From assembly GCF_009711935.1 (NCBI RefSeq), contig NZ_VIKX01000305.1:1-51913 (forward strand): 51,913 nucleotides of DNA, given 5' to 3'. The notes beneath the pieces are model-generated. The model was given only the letters and a program-made list of their open reading frames with translations, was not told where the DNA came from and did not search any database. The translations under genes and the position numbers were made by a program. This document shows, in pieces, positions 26,670 through 35,424 of this stretch. Every line of letters begins with the position of its first letter. Within the stretch, counting starts at the first letter, position 1. The stretch is from Dolichospermum sp. UHCC 0259. Lineage in GTDB: Bacteria > Cyanobacteriota > Cyanobacteriia > Cyanobacteriales > Nostocaceae.

Positions 26670-27200
26670 TTACTTGCTAACCGTAGTAGCTGCTGAAGAA
26701 ACATTTACCGCTTGGGAACTAATAGGAACATGAACAATCTGCACTGAACAAGGTGCATGATGTAAAACATAATTACTCACACTACCGAGAAAAAATTCCG
26801 CTATTCCAGAACGTCCCCGTCGTCCCATAATAATTAAGTCAGCATTCCAGTCAATGGCTAATTCACAAATCATTCGTCCTGGATTACCAGTATTTTGCGT
26901 AAATTCCGTATTAATACCAGATGTATTAGCTTGGGCGCTCCATGACTGTAACATTTGCAAACCTTCATTTTTAAATTTTTCCCAATGCTCTTGGTATAAT
27001 TTAAAACTTTGCTCGTTCCAGCCAGGATAGTAGTCAATATTGGGGAAAACCAGCGCCTCTGGACTGCCTTCCTCTTCCTGTGATAAAACGTGCAGTAGCA
27101 TTAAATTTGCAGATGTGATTTTAGCTAAAGATAAAGCTTGCTCAAAAACTTTTACACTCATCTCCGAGCGATCTACTGCAACTAAAATTTTCTTAAACAT
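26670..27200 (-). CDS. Universal stress protein (UspA family)
   Basis: The protein has 176 residues. It begins FKKILVAVDRSEMSVKVFEQAL and ends with the nucleotide-binding pattern DLIIMGRRGRSGIAEFFLGSVSNYVLHHAPCSVQIVH (G-2x-G-9x-G(S/T)), typical of ATP-binding Usp domains. A Ser-rich tail follows. Short KdpD, which contains a Usp-like domain, lies upstream on the same strand with 282 bp between. Confidence 0.93.
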   Translation of the reverse strand: MFKKILVAVDRSEMSVKVFEQALSLAKITSANLMLLHVLSQEEEGSPEALVFPNIDYYPGWNEQSFKLYQEHWEKFKNEGLQMLQSWSAQANTSGINTEFTQNTGNPGRMICELAIDWNADLIIMGRRGRSGIAEFFLGSVSNYVLHHAPCSVQIVHVPISSQAVNVSSAATTVSK

Positions 27201-27482
27201 ATATACCTCGATGTTAGCTTGCTAACTAATGATAATGAGTATATTCAGCTTTTTAGGTTAATGTTTGGTAAAAGCATCTTTAATATCCACTAACAATTGT
27301 ACAGCAGAAGTCGGGACTAAAAGCCTTTTATGACATAATTTCGTAATTAAATTTTACACTTTGTCTAACTGCAATTCTTGGATTTATAAATCAAGAATTT
27401 GGCAATTAAGGTTTGACATTTACACTATAAAAGAAAGAAAAAAATTGCATCTTATTTAAGATAGATTAAGAAATATTAAAAT

Positions 27483-28604
27483 TTATTTCTCTGTGGCGAT
27501 AATATGTAAATCTATGTGCTGATCTCTAATTAACTCCAGTAAGCGTTGTGTGAAAGAGCGTTTAAAAAATCTTTTCCATCGAGGTTGTTGACTTTCACCA
27601 ATGACTATTTGGGTGATATGATTAGTTGCGGCAACTTGAGCGATCGCTTGAGCAACATTGTAACTTTTAACATGAAGAAATTCACCACCAAATTCTCCGC
27701 ATAGTTTCTCACAAGTATGAATATGTAAACTTTCTTTTTTAGTCAGAAACCGTTCAGGATCAGCAATGAATACAGTATATAATTTAGCATTCATATAATT
27801 GGCAATTCGCGCCCCCCGCCGTAATAATTGAAGCGAATTTGGATAGGTAGATACACATATCAAAACTCGTTCATGGACAGTGCGAATTTGCCCAGGAGAG
27901 ATGGAAGTATTTGCTTCTTCCTCAACTGTATCTGCGACTTCTCTTAATGCTAATTCTCGCAAAGCAATGAGGTTACGACGCTGAAAAAAGTTTTCTAAAG
28001 ATTGCTCAATTTTATTAGCAGCATAAATTTTACCCTCCCGTAACCGTTCTTCTAAAGTTTCTGGAGTGACATCAATGACAACCACAGCATCAGCTTCATC
28101 CAGCAATCGATCTGGAATGCGTTCTCGGACGACAACACCCGTAATTCCTGCCACTAAATCATTCAAACTTTCTAAATGTTGAATATTTACAGTAGAGTAA
28201 ACATCTATGCCGGCTGCTAAAATTAATTCTACATCTTGATAACGTTTTTCTCTAGATGAACCAGGAATATTTGTATGTGCTAATTCATCAACTAATACCA
28301 GTTGGGGAGAGCGGTTTAAAATTGCCTCTGTGTCCATTTCTTGGAGGTTGGTATTTTTATGAATATTGGCTTTTTTCGGAACTACTTCTAATCCTATAGC
28401 TTTTACAGCAGTGTCTTTGCGTCCATGAGTTTCGATCATGCCAACAACAACATCAATACCTTCTTGTTGCAGTTGATGTGCTTCCTCTAGCATTCTGTAA
28501 GTTTTTCCCACACCAGGAGCCATACCAATAAATATTTTATGCTTTCCACGTCGAGCAGGACGAATATAAGAACTGTCAGGGGAGGGTATATGAGGATAAG
28601 ACAT
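27483..28604 (-). CDS. kdpD: Short KdpD (N-terminal sensor part only)
   Basis: The protein has 373 residues. It has the KdpD N-terminal domain (RGKHKIFIGMAPGVGKTYRML with Walker A; VDELAHTNIPGSSREKRYQDV with Walker B) and a following Usp-like domain (RVLICVSTYPNSLQLLRRGA ... QIVIGESQQPRWKRFF). The membrane helices and the histidine kinase found in the ~900-residue E. coli protein are absent; the gene ends naturally. Short KdpD proteins are known in heterocystous cyanobacteria, normally at the end of a kdp operon. No kdpA, B or C is in the window, so this one is detached from its usual partners. Confidence 0.88.
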   Translation of the reverse strand: MSYPHIPSPDSSYIRPARRGKHKIFIGMAPGVGKTYRMLEEAHQLQQEGIDVVVGMIETHGRKDTAVKAIGLEVVPKKANIHKNTNLQEMDTEAILNRSPQLVLVDELAHTNIPGSSREKRYQDVELILAAGIDVYSTVNIQHLESLNDLVAGITGVVVRERIPDRLLDEADAVVVIDVTPETLEERLREGKIYAANKIEQSLENFFQRRNLIALRELALREVADTVEEEANTSISPGQIRTVHERVLICVSTYPNSLQLLRRGARIANYMNAKLYTVFIADPERFLTKKESLHIHTCEKLCGEFGGEFLHVKSYNVAQAIAQVAATNHITQIVIGESQQPRWKRFFKRSFTQRLLELIRDQHIDLHIIATEK

Positions 28605-28843
28605 AATAACTAGGGCTAGAAGTCAGGAGTCAGAAGAAAGAATTAGAGGAAAAATTGGAGGGAGGCAAGAATAATATTAAATCTGAAAAAGTGACCGATA
28701 AATAAACAGTTTTAACGCTTATTCCTTGCACCTAATTCACATTTTTAACCAAGGCGTGAGAGAAAACTGTTTTTTTTTGCAAATTATTGGGTCTGACGCA
28801 TTCTAGACGAGATAAAATCCAGATTACATCTTCAATTATCAAT

Positions 28844-29263
28844 ATGGCTCCTTTACCCGATTATCGTCCCCAACAAATGTCTCTTGGTCCATTGGAAGCA
28901 GAAATTCTCAATATCGTCTGGGAACTGAGTTCTGTTACTGTCAAAGATGTACATGATCGCATTTTAGCTGATCCTAACCGCGAATTGGCTTATACTTCTG
29001 TAACTACGGTTCTCCGTCGGTTGACGGAAAAAGGCTGGTTAGCTTGCAATAAACAAGGGAAAGCCTTTTATTGGCAGCCTTTATTGACTAAACAACAAGC
29101 AGAAGTAATTAAGGCACATGATCAATTACAGCGATTTTTAGCAGTGGGAAATCCTGATGTAATTGCGGCATTTGCTGATAGTTTAGATCAAGCTGCTAGT
29201 GACCAAATCGAAGCGATCGCTAAACGCATCCAAGCTGCACGGGAAGCCAGAGGAGAAAAGTAA
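28844..29263 (+). CDS. BlaI/MecI/CopY-type transcriptional repressor
   Basis: The protein has 139 residues from ATG 28844 (MAPLPDYRPQQMSLGPLEAEIL); the frame opens earlier, at 28787, without support. The winged-helix pattern is clear: LGPLEAEILNIVWELSSVTVKDVHDRIL, then LAYTSVTTVLRRLTEKGWL and the wing GKAFYWQPLL. The C-terminal half provides dimerisation. The M56 peptidase gene starts 4 bp after its stop, as in BlaI-BlaR1 pairs. In such pairs the peptidase cleaves the repressor on a signal; the signal here is unknown. Confidence 0.9.
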   Translation: MAPLPDYRPQQMSLGPLEAEILNIVWELSSVTVKDVHDRILADPNRELAYTSVTTVLRRLTEKGWLACNKQGKAFYWQPLLTKQQAEVIKAHDQLQRFLAVGNPDVIAAFADSLDQAASDQIEAIAKRIQAAREARGEK

Positions 29264-29267
29264 CATT

Positions 29268-30101
29268 ATGCATCTACTGATGATTATCACCGCTGTTACC
29301 ATTGCTTGGTGGTTGCGATTTTTTGGCAAAATCCCCCAAGGAAATTGGCATTTACGCTGGCAGAAAACCCTATTTTTATTCCTGTTTCCCCCCTTACTCA
29401 TCTTCATGACAGTTACATCTGTAGTCTGCATGGGGACACAGGGAAAAATGGGCGGAATGTATACCGACTCTTTTAGCTATCTCCTGTCCTTAATTTTTCT
29501 GGGATTTTTTAATATCTTTGGTATCAAACTAGCATTTGGGGGCTGGAAAGCCATTAAATCTGCCCGTGAATGCCCTCAAATTACCCTAGATGGTAAATCT
29601 GCCCGACTTCTACAAACTCAAGCTTTATTTGCCGGACAAATGGGTTTTTGGCAACCGGAATTAGTCGTTAGTCAAGGACTACTACAAACCCTCTCTCCAG
29701 TCCATCTAGAAAGTGTTTTAGCCCACGAACAAGGGCATTATCAGTATAGGGATACGTTTTGGTTCTTTTGGCTGGGCTGGATGCGTTCTTGTACCGCTTG
29801 GTTGCCGAATACTGAGCCTTTATGGCAAGAGTTGTTAGTTTTACGCGAATTACGGGCTGATAGTTATGCTGCATCCCAAGTAGATCCTTTAATATTAGCA
29901 GAATCCCTGTTATTGGTCGTTAGTAACAACTCGACGGTATCAGATATTTGTTGTGCAGCCTTGGGTACAGGCGATCGCCTGGAACAAAGAATCGAAGCCT
30001 TATTAACACCACCTGAACCAATACCAGCAGCACAATTACCCTCCTGGCGGATTTTTCTCCTCGCCTTTCTCCCCCTAATTACAGTCGTATTTCATACTTG
30101 A
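29268..30101 (+). CDS. M56-family (BlaR1-like) membrane metallopeptidase
   Basis: The protein has 277 residues from ATG 29268 (MHLLMIITAVTIAWWLRF); the frame before that overlaps the repressor gene. Several membrane helices surround a zinc site HEQGH (in VLAHEQGHYQYRD) with a later ELRAD segment supplying the third ligand. The C-terminal helix LPSWRIFLLAFLPLITVVF ends the protein. No penicillin-binding sensor domain is present, unlike BlaR1, so the input differs. It is encoded directly after a BlaI-type repressor, its likely substrate. Confidence 0.88.
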   Translation: MHLLMIITAVTIAWWLRFFGKIPQGNWHLRWQKTLFLFLFPPLLIFMTVTSVVCMGTQGKMGGMYTDSFSYLLSLIFLGFFNIFGIKLAFGGWKAIKSARECPQITLDGKSARLLQTQALFAGQMGFWQPELVVSQGLLQTLSPVHLESVLAHEQGHYQYRDTFWFFWLGWMRSCTAWLPNTEPLWQELLVLRELRADSYAASQVDPLILAESLLLVVSNNSTVSDICCAALGTGDRLEQRIEALLTPPEPIPAAQLPSWRIFLLAFLPLITVVFHT

Positions 30102-30150
30102 ATGATTTCCTCTCTACTTTCTGGAGAGGAGGAAAAAACTCAACTACCAT

Positions 30151-30333
30151 AACTACCAACTTAGTTGGTAAATATTATAGGTATTTATTTATATAATCTG
30201 GCAAAAAGTAATCTTAGATACAGTCTGTGTCCAATTTTTAAGATAAATCATCTAAAATAGATTTATTTTCTCAATACAGCATTACCAATAAAATTGGTAA
30301 CTAATATAGTAGTCTTGGTGAAAATATACCAAG
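30151..30333. promoter_or_regulatory. Three palindromes with TACCAA/TTGGTA half-sites upstream of modA
   Basis: TACCAACTTAGTTGGTA at 30154-30170, TTACCAAT-AAA-ATTGGTAA at 30282-30300, and CTTGGT-N8-ACCAAG at 30314-30333 all use the half-site ACCAA/TTGGT. The last two lie within 95 bp of the modA start. They resemble a multi-site operator. The pattern does not match the E. coli ModE consensus as I know it. Confidence 0.5.
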
Positions 30334-30373
30334 TTAACACCAGCACTAAATATTTCCCCCATCCTGTTTACCC

Positions 30374-31168
30374 ATGAAAAGCAGAAAATTATTAGTCTTG
30401 ATTGCTACAGCATTAGCCACTTTGCTATTGACAATTGGCTTACCTAGACTAATTTCATCACCAATTTTCGCACAATCCAATACCAACTTAATTATATCCG
30501 CCGCTGCTAGTTTAAAAGAGGTACTAGAAGAAATTAAACCCCTTTACCAACAAAGTAAAACAAACGTCAAAATAAATTATAACTTTGGTAGTTCAGGGGC
30601 ATTACAGCAACAAATCGAACAAGGTGCGCCGGCGGATATTTTTATATCTGCGGCAAAAAAACAAATAGATACTTTAGAACAAAAAGGATTTTTGGTTGCA
30701 GGAACTCGGAATATCATTGCTAAAAACAATTTAGTTTTGGTAGTACCTAAAAATGCTGTCGGTATCACTAGTTTCTATAATCTCAAAGATAGCAAAGTCA
30801 AAAAAATCGCCATTGGTGAACCAAGAAGTGTACCCGCAGGACAATATGCACAACAAGTATTAGAAAAGTTAAAAATTTGGTCACAAATTAAATCAAAACT
30901 GGTTTTTGCTAGTAACGTGCGACAGGTTTTAGCATCTGTAGAAACTGGTAATGCTGATGTAGGATTAGTTTATATAACTGATGCCAAAATCTCTAATCAG
31001 GTAAAAGTTGTAGTTACAGCCAATGAAAAATATCACTCTCCCATTATTTATCCCTTAGCAATTATTAACCGGAGTAAAAATGTTAATACTGCTAAAGAAT
31101 TTTCTAAATTTTTATCTAGTGATCCAGCTAAGTCCGTATTTAAAAAATATGGATTTATTTTGCCTTAG
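30374..31168 (+). CDS. modA: Molybdate ABC transporter substrate-binding protein
   Basis: The protein has 264 residues. A signal peptide of ~34 residues (LLVLIATALATLLLTIGL ... IFAQS) precedes LIISAAASLKEVLEEI, the ModA start. The oxyanion-binding Ser residues are in AAASL and NFGSSGALQQQI, and GAPADIFISA, EPRSVPAGQYA and VGLVYITDA are further family segments. It captures molybdate or tungstate in the periplasm for the ModBC fusion encoded 132 bp downstream. Molybdenum is needed for nitrate reductase and nitrogenase in such organisms. Confidence 0.95.
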   Translation: MKSRKLLVLIATALATLLLTIGLPRLISSPIFAQSNTNLIISAAASLKEVLEEIKPLYQQSKTNVKINYNFGSSGALQQQIEQGAPADIFISAAKKQIDTLEQKGFLVAGTRNIIAKNNLVLVVPKNAVGITSFYNLKDSKVKKIAIGEPRSVPAGQYAQQVLEKLKIWSQIKSKLVFASNVRQVLASVETGNADVGLVYITDAKISNQVKVVVTANEKYHSPIIYPLAIINRSKNVNTAKEFSKFLSSDPAKSVFKKYGFILP

Positions 31169-31300
31169 TTAAATAAGTAAACGCAATAAAACCCATCTGT
31201 GCAAAGAAAAGTAAAGTCGCCTAAAACCTCTTCACTCTTGCCTTACCATAACGACAATTTTTAACGACAACCTACTTAAAAAACACCTTTATTAAAAACT

Positions 31301-33097
31301 ATGCCACAGGATTTATCACCGCTTTGGATATCATTAAAAACGGCTTTACTAGCAACATTTATCACTTTCTTTTTGGGTGTATCTGCTGCTTATTGGATGT
31401 TGGGATATCGTGGTAAAGGTAAATCTTTAATTGAGGGGATATTTGTCGCACCATTGATTCTTCCCCCTACTGTGGTTGGGTTTTTACTGCTGATATTTTT
31501 TGGGAAAAATGGTCCAGTGGGTAAACTGCTAGAACCCTTCAATACAACAGTTGTATTTACTTGGTATGGTGCGGCGATCGCTGCTATAGTAGTTTCATTC
31601 CCATTGATGTATAAAACTGCATTGGCAGCTTTTAGTCAAATTGATACCAATTTATTGCGCGTAGCCAGAACATTAGGTGCGAAAGAATTGACAATTTTTT
31701 GGCGGATTAGTTTACCCCTAGCATTTCCGGGGATTATTGCTGCCACCACCTTAGCATTTGCCCGGGCTTTAGGTGAATTTGGGGCAACTTTGATGTTAGC
31801 AGGAAATATCCCTGGACAAACTCAAACTATACCAATGGCCATATATTTCGCAGTAGAAGCTGGGGCAATGAATGAAGCTTGGTTTTGGTCAATTACCATG
31901 ATGATTATTTCCCTTTCTGGGATTATTTTAGCTAACTTTTGGCAAGAACTTTCCTATAAATCAAAATTGACAAAACCATCTAAAAATCAAATAAAATTAG
32001 CAAATAAATCTTCTTTCCTATTAGAAAACTCTTCCCAAAACGGCTTATTTTTAGATATTGACAAAAGACTAGCCAATTTTCATCTTCAAGTTACCTTAAA
32101 CACAGATAATCAACCATTGGGATTATTGGGAGGTTCTGGTGCGGGAAAAAGTATGATTTTACGTTGTATTGCCGGCATAGAAACACCAAGTAAAGGAAAA
32201 ATAGTTTTAAATAATCGGGTATTATTTGACTCAGAAAATAAAATTGATCTGCCCATTTATCAACGCCGAATTGGTTTTTTATTCCAAAACTATGCCCTAT
32301 TTCCACATATTACTGTGGCGGAAAATATCGCCTTTGGCATACCCAAATCTGTAAACGTTAAAGAAGAGGTAGAAAAGCAGTTAATAGCCATGCAATTACA
32401 AGGATTTGGCGATCGCTATCCGCATCAACTTTCCGGGGGACAACAGCAACGGGTAGCATTAGCTAGGGCTTTAGCAAGCAAACCAGAAGCACTACTTTTA
32501 GATGAACCATTTTCCGCTTTAGATACCCATCTTCGCAGTCAATTAGAACAACAAGTTACAGAAATTCTCGATGATTATTCTGGAGTAACTTTGTTTGTTA
32601 CTCATAATATGGAAGAAGCCTATCGGTTATGTCCCAATCTATTAGTATTAGAACAGGGAAAAGAAGCACATCATGGTTCTAAATATGAGATTTTTCAACA
32701 TCCTGCAAGTATAAATGTCGCTCAACTTACAGGTTGTAAAAACTTTTCCCGTGCGAGTATTTTATCTTCCCAACAAATAGAAGCAATTGATTGGGATTGC
32801 ACTCTCCAAATCAGAGAAAAAATGCCTTCACAATTATCTCATGTTGGTATTCGCGCTCATCATTTAATTTTCACAAAAGATCCTCAAAAAATAAACACCT
32901 TCCCCTGTTATTTAGTGCGTACCAGTGAAACACCTCACCGCATGACAGTATTTCTCAAACTCCATTCTCCTGGTAATCATCCCCATGATTATCACTTACA
33001 AGGAGAAATATATAAAGAAAAATGGGAAAATATTCAAAATCAATCTTTTCCCTGGTATGTACAATTAGAACCTTCGCAATTACTCTTAATGGAGTAA
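31301..33097 (+). CDS. modBC: Molybdate ABC transporter permease-ATPase fusion ModBC
   Basis: The protein has 598 residues. Residues 1-215 are a ModB permease with about five or six membrane helices and the EAA loop RVARTLGAKELTIFWRISLPLAFPGI. Residues ~245-455 are a ModC ATPase: Walker A GGSGAGKSM, signature LSGGQQQR, Walker B ALLLDEPFSALD, and switch His in FVTHN. A C-terminal region of ~120 residues follows. The fusion of permease and ATPase in one chain is known in cyanobacteria. It forms the importer with ModA. Confidence 0.95.
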   Translation: MPQDLSPLWISLKTALLATFITFFLGVSAAYWMLGYRGKGKSLIEGIFVAPLILPPTVVGFLLLIFFGKNGPVGKLLEPFNTTVVFTWYGAAIAAIVVSFPLMYKTALAAFSQIDTNLLRVARTLGAKELTIFWRISLPLAFPGIIAATTLAFARALGEFGATLMLAGNIPGQTQTIPMAIYFAVEAGAMNEAWFWSITMMIISLSGIILANFWQELSYKSKLTKPSKNQIKLANKSSFLLENSSQNGLFLDIDKRLANFHLQVTLNTDNQPLGLLGGSGAGKSMILRCIAGIETPSKGKIVLNNRVLFDSENKIDLPIYQRRIGFLFQNYALFPHITVAENIAFGIPKSVNVKEEVEKQLIAMQLQGFGDRYPHQLSGGQQQRVALARALASKPEALLLDEPFSALDTHLRSQLEQQVTEILDDYSGVTLFVTHNMEEAYRLCPNLLVLEQGKEAHHGSKYEIFQHPASINVAQLTGCKNFSRASILSSQQIEAIDWDCTLQIREKMPSQLSHVGIRAHHLIFTKDPQKINTFPCYLVRTSETPHRMTVFLKLHSPGNHPHDYHLQGEIYKEKWENIQNQSFPWYVQLEPSQLLLME

Positions 33098-33118
33098 AAC
33101 CCATCCAGTCAAAACCTC

Positions 33119-33787
33119 TTAACTTCTGACTTCTGTTACATAAGCTTTAACTAACAAATCAATCCCAGTAATTGCCCCACCAACAACAACAGCATTAGCG
33201 CCTAAATCCAAAGCCTTTCTAGCCATTTCCGGGGAAGAAACACCACCTTCACAAATCACAAAAGTATCAAGATTTTCTATAATTTTAGTGAGTAATTCCC
33301 AACCAGGAGGAGAAAAGTCTTGAGTTTCTTTCGTGTAACCAAAAAGAGTAGTTCCCACAATATCCGCACCTGCATTAACAGCTAATTGTGCAGCCTCATA
33401 AGTATCAACATCTGCCATAACTGGCTTATTTAATTGCTGATGAATTAGAGTAATAATATCTGTCAACTTTTCATCACCAGGACGATTTCTCGTAGTAGCA
33501 TCTATGGCAATAATATCTGCACCTGCTTCAGATACAGCCACAGCATGATGAAATTGTGGTGTAATATAAACATCAGAACCAGTTATTACTTGTTTCCAAA
33601 GTCCAATAATCGGAACTTGGACTTTTTTCCGTACAGCTTGAATGTGACTGGGAGTGTCAATTCTCACAGCTACAGCCCCATTATTCACAGCGGCTTGTGC
33701 CATTGCTGCAATTACATAAGGATCATGTAATGGAGAATTTACAGGCGCTTGACAGGAAACAATTAATCCTTTTGGTAAATTAGTCAT
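33119..33787 (-). CDS. nanE: Putative N-acetylmannosamine-6-phosphate 2-epimerase
   Basis: The protein has 222 residues and is a TIM barrel of the NanE family: KGLIVSCQAPVNSPLHDPYVIAAMA at the start, GLWKQ, DIIAIDATTRNRP, VMADVDTYEAA with the catalytic Lys/Asp region nearby, GTTLFGYT, and the phosphate-binding CEGGVSSPEMARKALDLGANAVVVGGAIT. It interconverts ManNAc-6-P and GlcNAc-6-P. No sialic acid genes are near, so its role in amino-sugar recycling is an inference. It is convergent with modBC. Confidence 0.92.
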   Translation of the reverse strand: MTNLPKGLIVSCQAPVNSPLHDPYVIAAMAQAAVNNGAVAVRIDTPSHIQAVRKKVQVPIIGLWKQVITGSDVYITPQFHHAVAVSEAGADIIAIDATTRNRPGDEKLTDIITLIHQQLNKPVMADVDTYEAAQLAVNAGADIVGTTLFGYTKETQDFSPPGWELLTKIIENLDTFVICEGGVSSPEMARKALDLGANAVVVGGAITGIDLLVKAYVTEVRS

Positions 33788-33880
33788 GTTTTATTTTTAA
33801 TTGTAAGTTAACTTGGGCGATTAGGAGGATTTACTAAAAGGATTAATGTTTATTAATTTGATGAATATCATGTCATGCTG

Positions 33881-34252
33881 TCAGTTATCTAATTTCAGCT
33901 TATTTGCTAACTTCTTATCTAACGTTACTAACTCAAGTCTATGATACTTGGTAGTTGCAGCAATAATAGAATCAGGCAGTTTTGTTTTGTGAGTATATCT
34001 AAAACTGATAGTCTCATTTTCAATTGCTGGTGTAATTGTTAAATATGTCATACGACTTAATAAAAATACAATAGCTTCTTTTTCTGTGGGTGTTATAGAT
34101 GGAAAACTCAATAACTCCATGCGAGTTATTGCACTATAAGCACATTCACCAATTTGAATTTGCCTATCATTTAAAATATTCAAAATTATTAAATTGCGTT
34201 GAAGCAACCTAATCACGATATTTGTATCTAACAAATACTTAATCCCATTCAT
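33881..34252 (-). CDS. VapC-like PIN-domain toxin
   Basis: The protein has 123 residues. PIN acidic residues are in YLLDTNIVI (Asp9), AITRMELL (Glu), KLPDSIIAA (Asp) and LVTLDKK (Asp), in the usual order. VapC toxins are Mg-dependent RNases that act on tRNA or rRNA. The start overlaps the antitoxin gene by 14 bp. The complete set of acidic residues suggests an active protein. Confidence 0.88.
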   Translation of the reverse strand: MNGIKYLLDTNIVIRLLQRNLIILNILNDRQIQIGECAYSAITRMELLSFPSITPTEKEAIVFLLSRMTYLTITPAIENETISFRYTHKTKLPDSIIAATTKYHRLELVTLDKKLANKLKLDN

Positions 34253-34490
34253 CGCGTAATGCTCTTTGTAAATTTAACGGATCTTGATTTTTGAAAGTTG
34301 GAAATTCAGGCAAATCATTAACTAGATCAACTAATAACTGAGATGATTTTACAGTGAGCGGTGTCGAACTGTGTTTTTGTTGCTCTTCCAATAACATTTT
34401 TTCCACAGCTTTCTGTACTAATAGCTGCATATCAGGCATTTCTAAAAGTTGCTTTCCTAACTCATCAGATAAATCAATTTTAACTTGCAT
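34239..34490 (-). CDS. Antitoxin partner of the VapC-like toxin
   Basis: The protein has 83 residues. ATG 34490 is preferred over 34502 because a strong GGAGG lies 5 bases ahead of it and the upstream ATG overlaps that site. The N-terminus QVKIDLSDELGKQLLEMPDMQLLVQKAVEKMLLEE looks like a short DNA-binding/dimerisation module; the C-terminus FPTFKNQDPLNLQRALRDEWD would wrap the toxin. No exact family name can be given. Its function is inferred from the overlap with the PIN gene. Confidence 0.78.
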   Translation of the reverse strand: MQVKIDLSDELGKQLLEMPDMQLLVQKAVEKMLLEEQQKHSSTPLTVKSSQLLVDLVNDLPEFPTFKNQDPLNLQRALRDEWD

Positions 34491-34699
34491 AAAATCCTCC
34501 ATTAAAACGGCGGGTTAATTCCTAATTATTTACAGAATAATGCAATTATAGCATCTGTGTTCGGAGAATTAATTTATTTATTGCTAAGTTTAAGTAGCAC
34601 ATAAAAAGCCCAATTTTTAACCTCAAAATTTCCATTAGTTCCTTGATTTTACCAGCAAAGTCTAAATTTTCTAAATGTTGTATAGTTGAAGATTTATAT

Positions 34700-35299
34700 C
34701 TAAAAAGATAATTCTTGAAATAACTCTATCAAAGGCAAACTAAAATTAGGAATAACATCTTCTCCATGAAGACTATCTTCCAATTGCAAAAGCTGGGATG
34801 GCTTAGGTTTGCGATAAACTAATACACATTCTTCATCTGGCAATATCACCCATGCTAAACGAGTTCCATTTTCAAAATATTCTACTAATTTATTATGAAT
34901 TTCTTCAAAAGTGTTATTGTGAGAAATAATTTCTACAGCTAAACTAGGAGCGCCATCAAAAAACCCCTTGGGTAATCGTTTTAAACCTTGCAATCTTTCC
35001 TTAGAAATAAAAGCAAGATCAGGGGATCTTTTGTTACCAGTTTTCATTTTAAAAGCTGTGCTAGAATCACAAGTTATTCCGAGTTTATGATCACGCACAA
35101 AACCTGTTAAAAAATATCCAAGAGTCAGAGCTAAATAACCATATTCTACACCTGAATTTGCTACAATTATTAGCTCTCCGTCCACATATTCATAAAGATT
35201 ATCATTTTCCTGCAATAACATAAATTGCTCATCTGTCAAAGCCTGATGATTAGCTAAAAGCTGAATTAATTCTAAATTTGTGGTTGCAATTTGTGTCAT
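34700..35299 (-). CDS. Uma2-family (DUF820) putative restriction endonuclease
   Basis: The protein has 199 residues from ATG 35299, which has GGAG nine bases ahead; a GTG at 35314 overlaps that site and is less likely. The PD-(D/E)xK core is visible as RSPDLAFISKERL, SLAVEIISHNNTFEEIHNKLVEYFENGTRLAWVI and ECVLVYR. This matches the Uma2 family, which is greatly expanded in cyanobacteria and has poorly known targets. No methylase or partner is adjacent. Confidence 0.92.
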   Translation of the reverse strand: MTQIATTNLELIQLLANHQALTDEQFMLLQENDNLYEYVDGELIIVANSGVEYGYLALTLGYFLTGFVRDHKLGITCDSSTAFKMKTGNKRSPDLAFISKERLQGLKRLPKGFFDGAPSLAVEIISHNNTFEEIHNKLVEYFENGTRLAWVILPDEECVLVYRKPKPSQLLQLEDSLHGEDVIPNFSLPLIELFQELSF

Positions 35300-35424
35300 T
35301 AGATTTAACTCCACAGGACTTTAACATATATATACAATAATTCATTCAGCAACTTAATTAAACTCAGGATAGTTATCAATTATCCCCCCAACTGAAGGGG
35401 GAATACTAATGTGAAAGCAGAAGT

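Noticed and set aside
35381-35405. C-run/G-run hairpin as a terminator
   Set aside because: The arms are short and no T-run follows on either strand; it may only be a repeat remnant.
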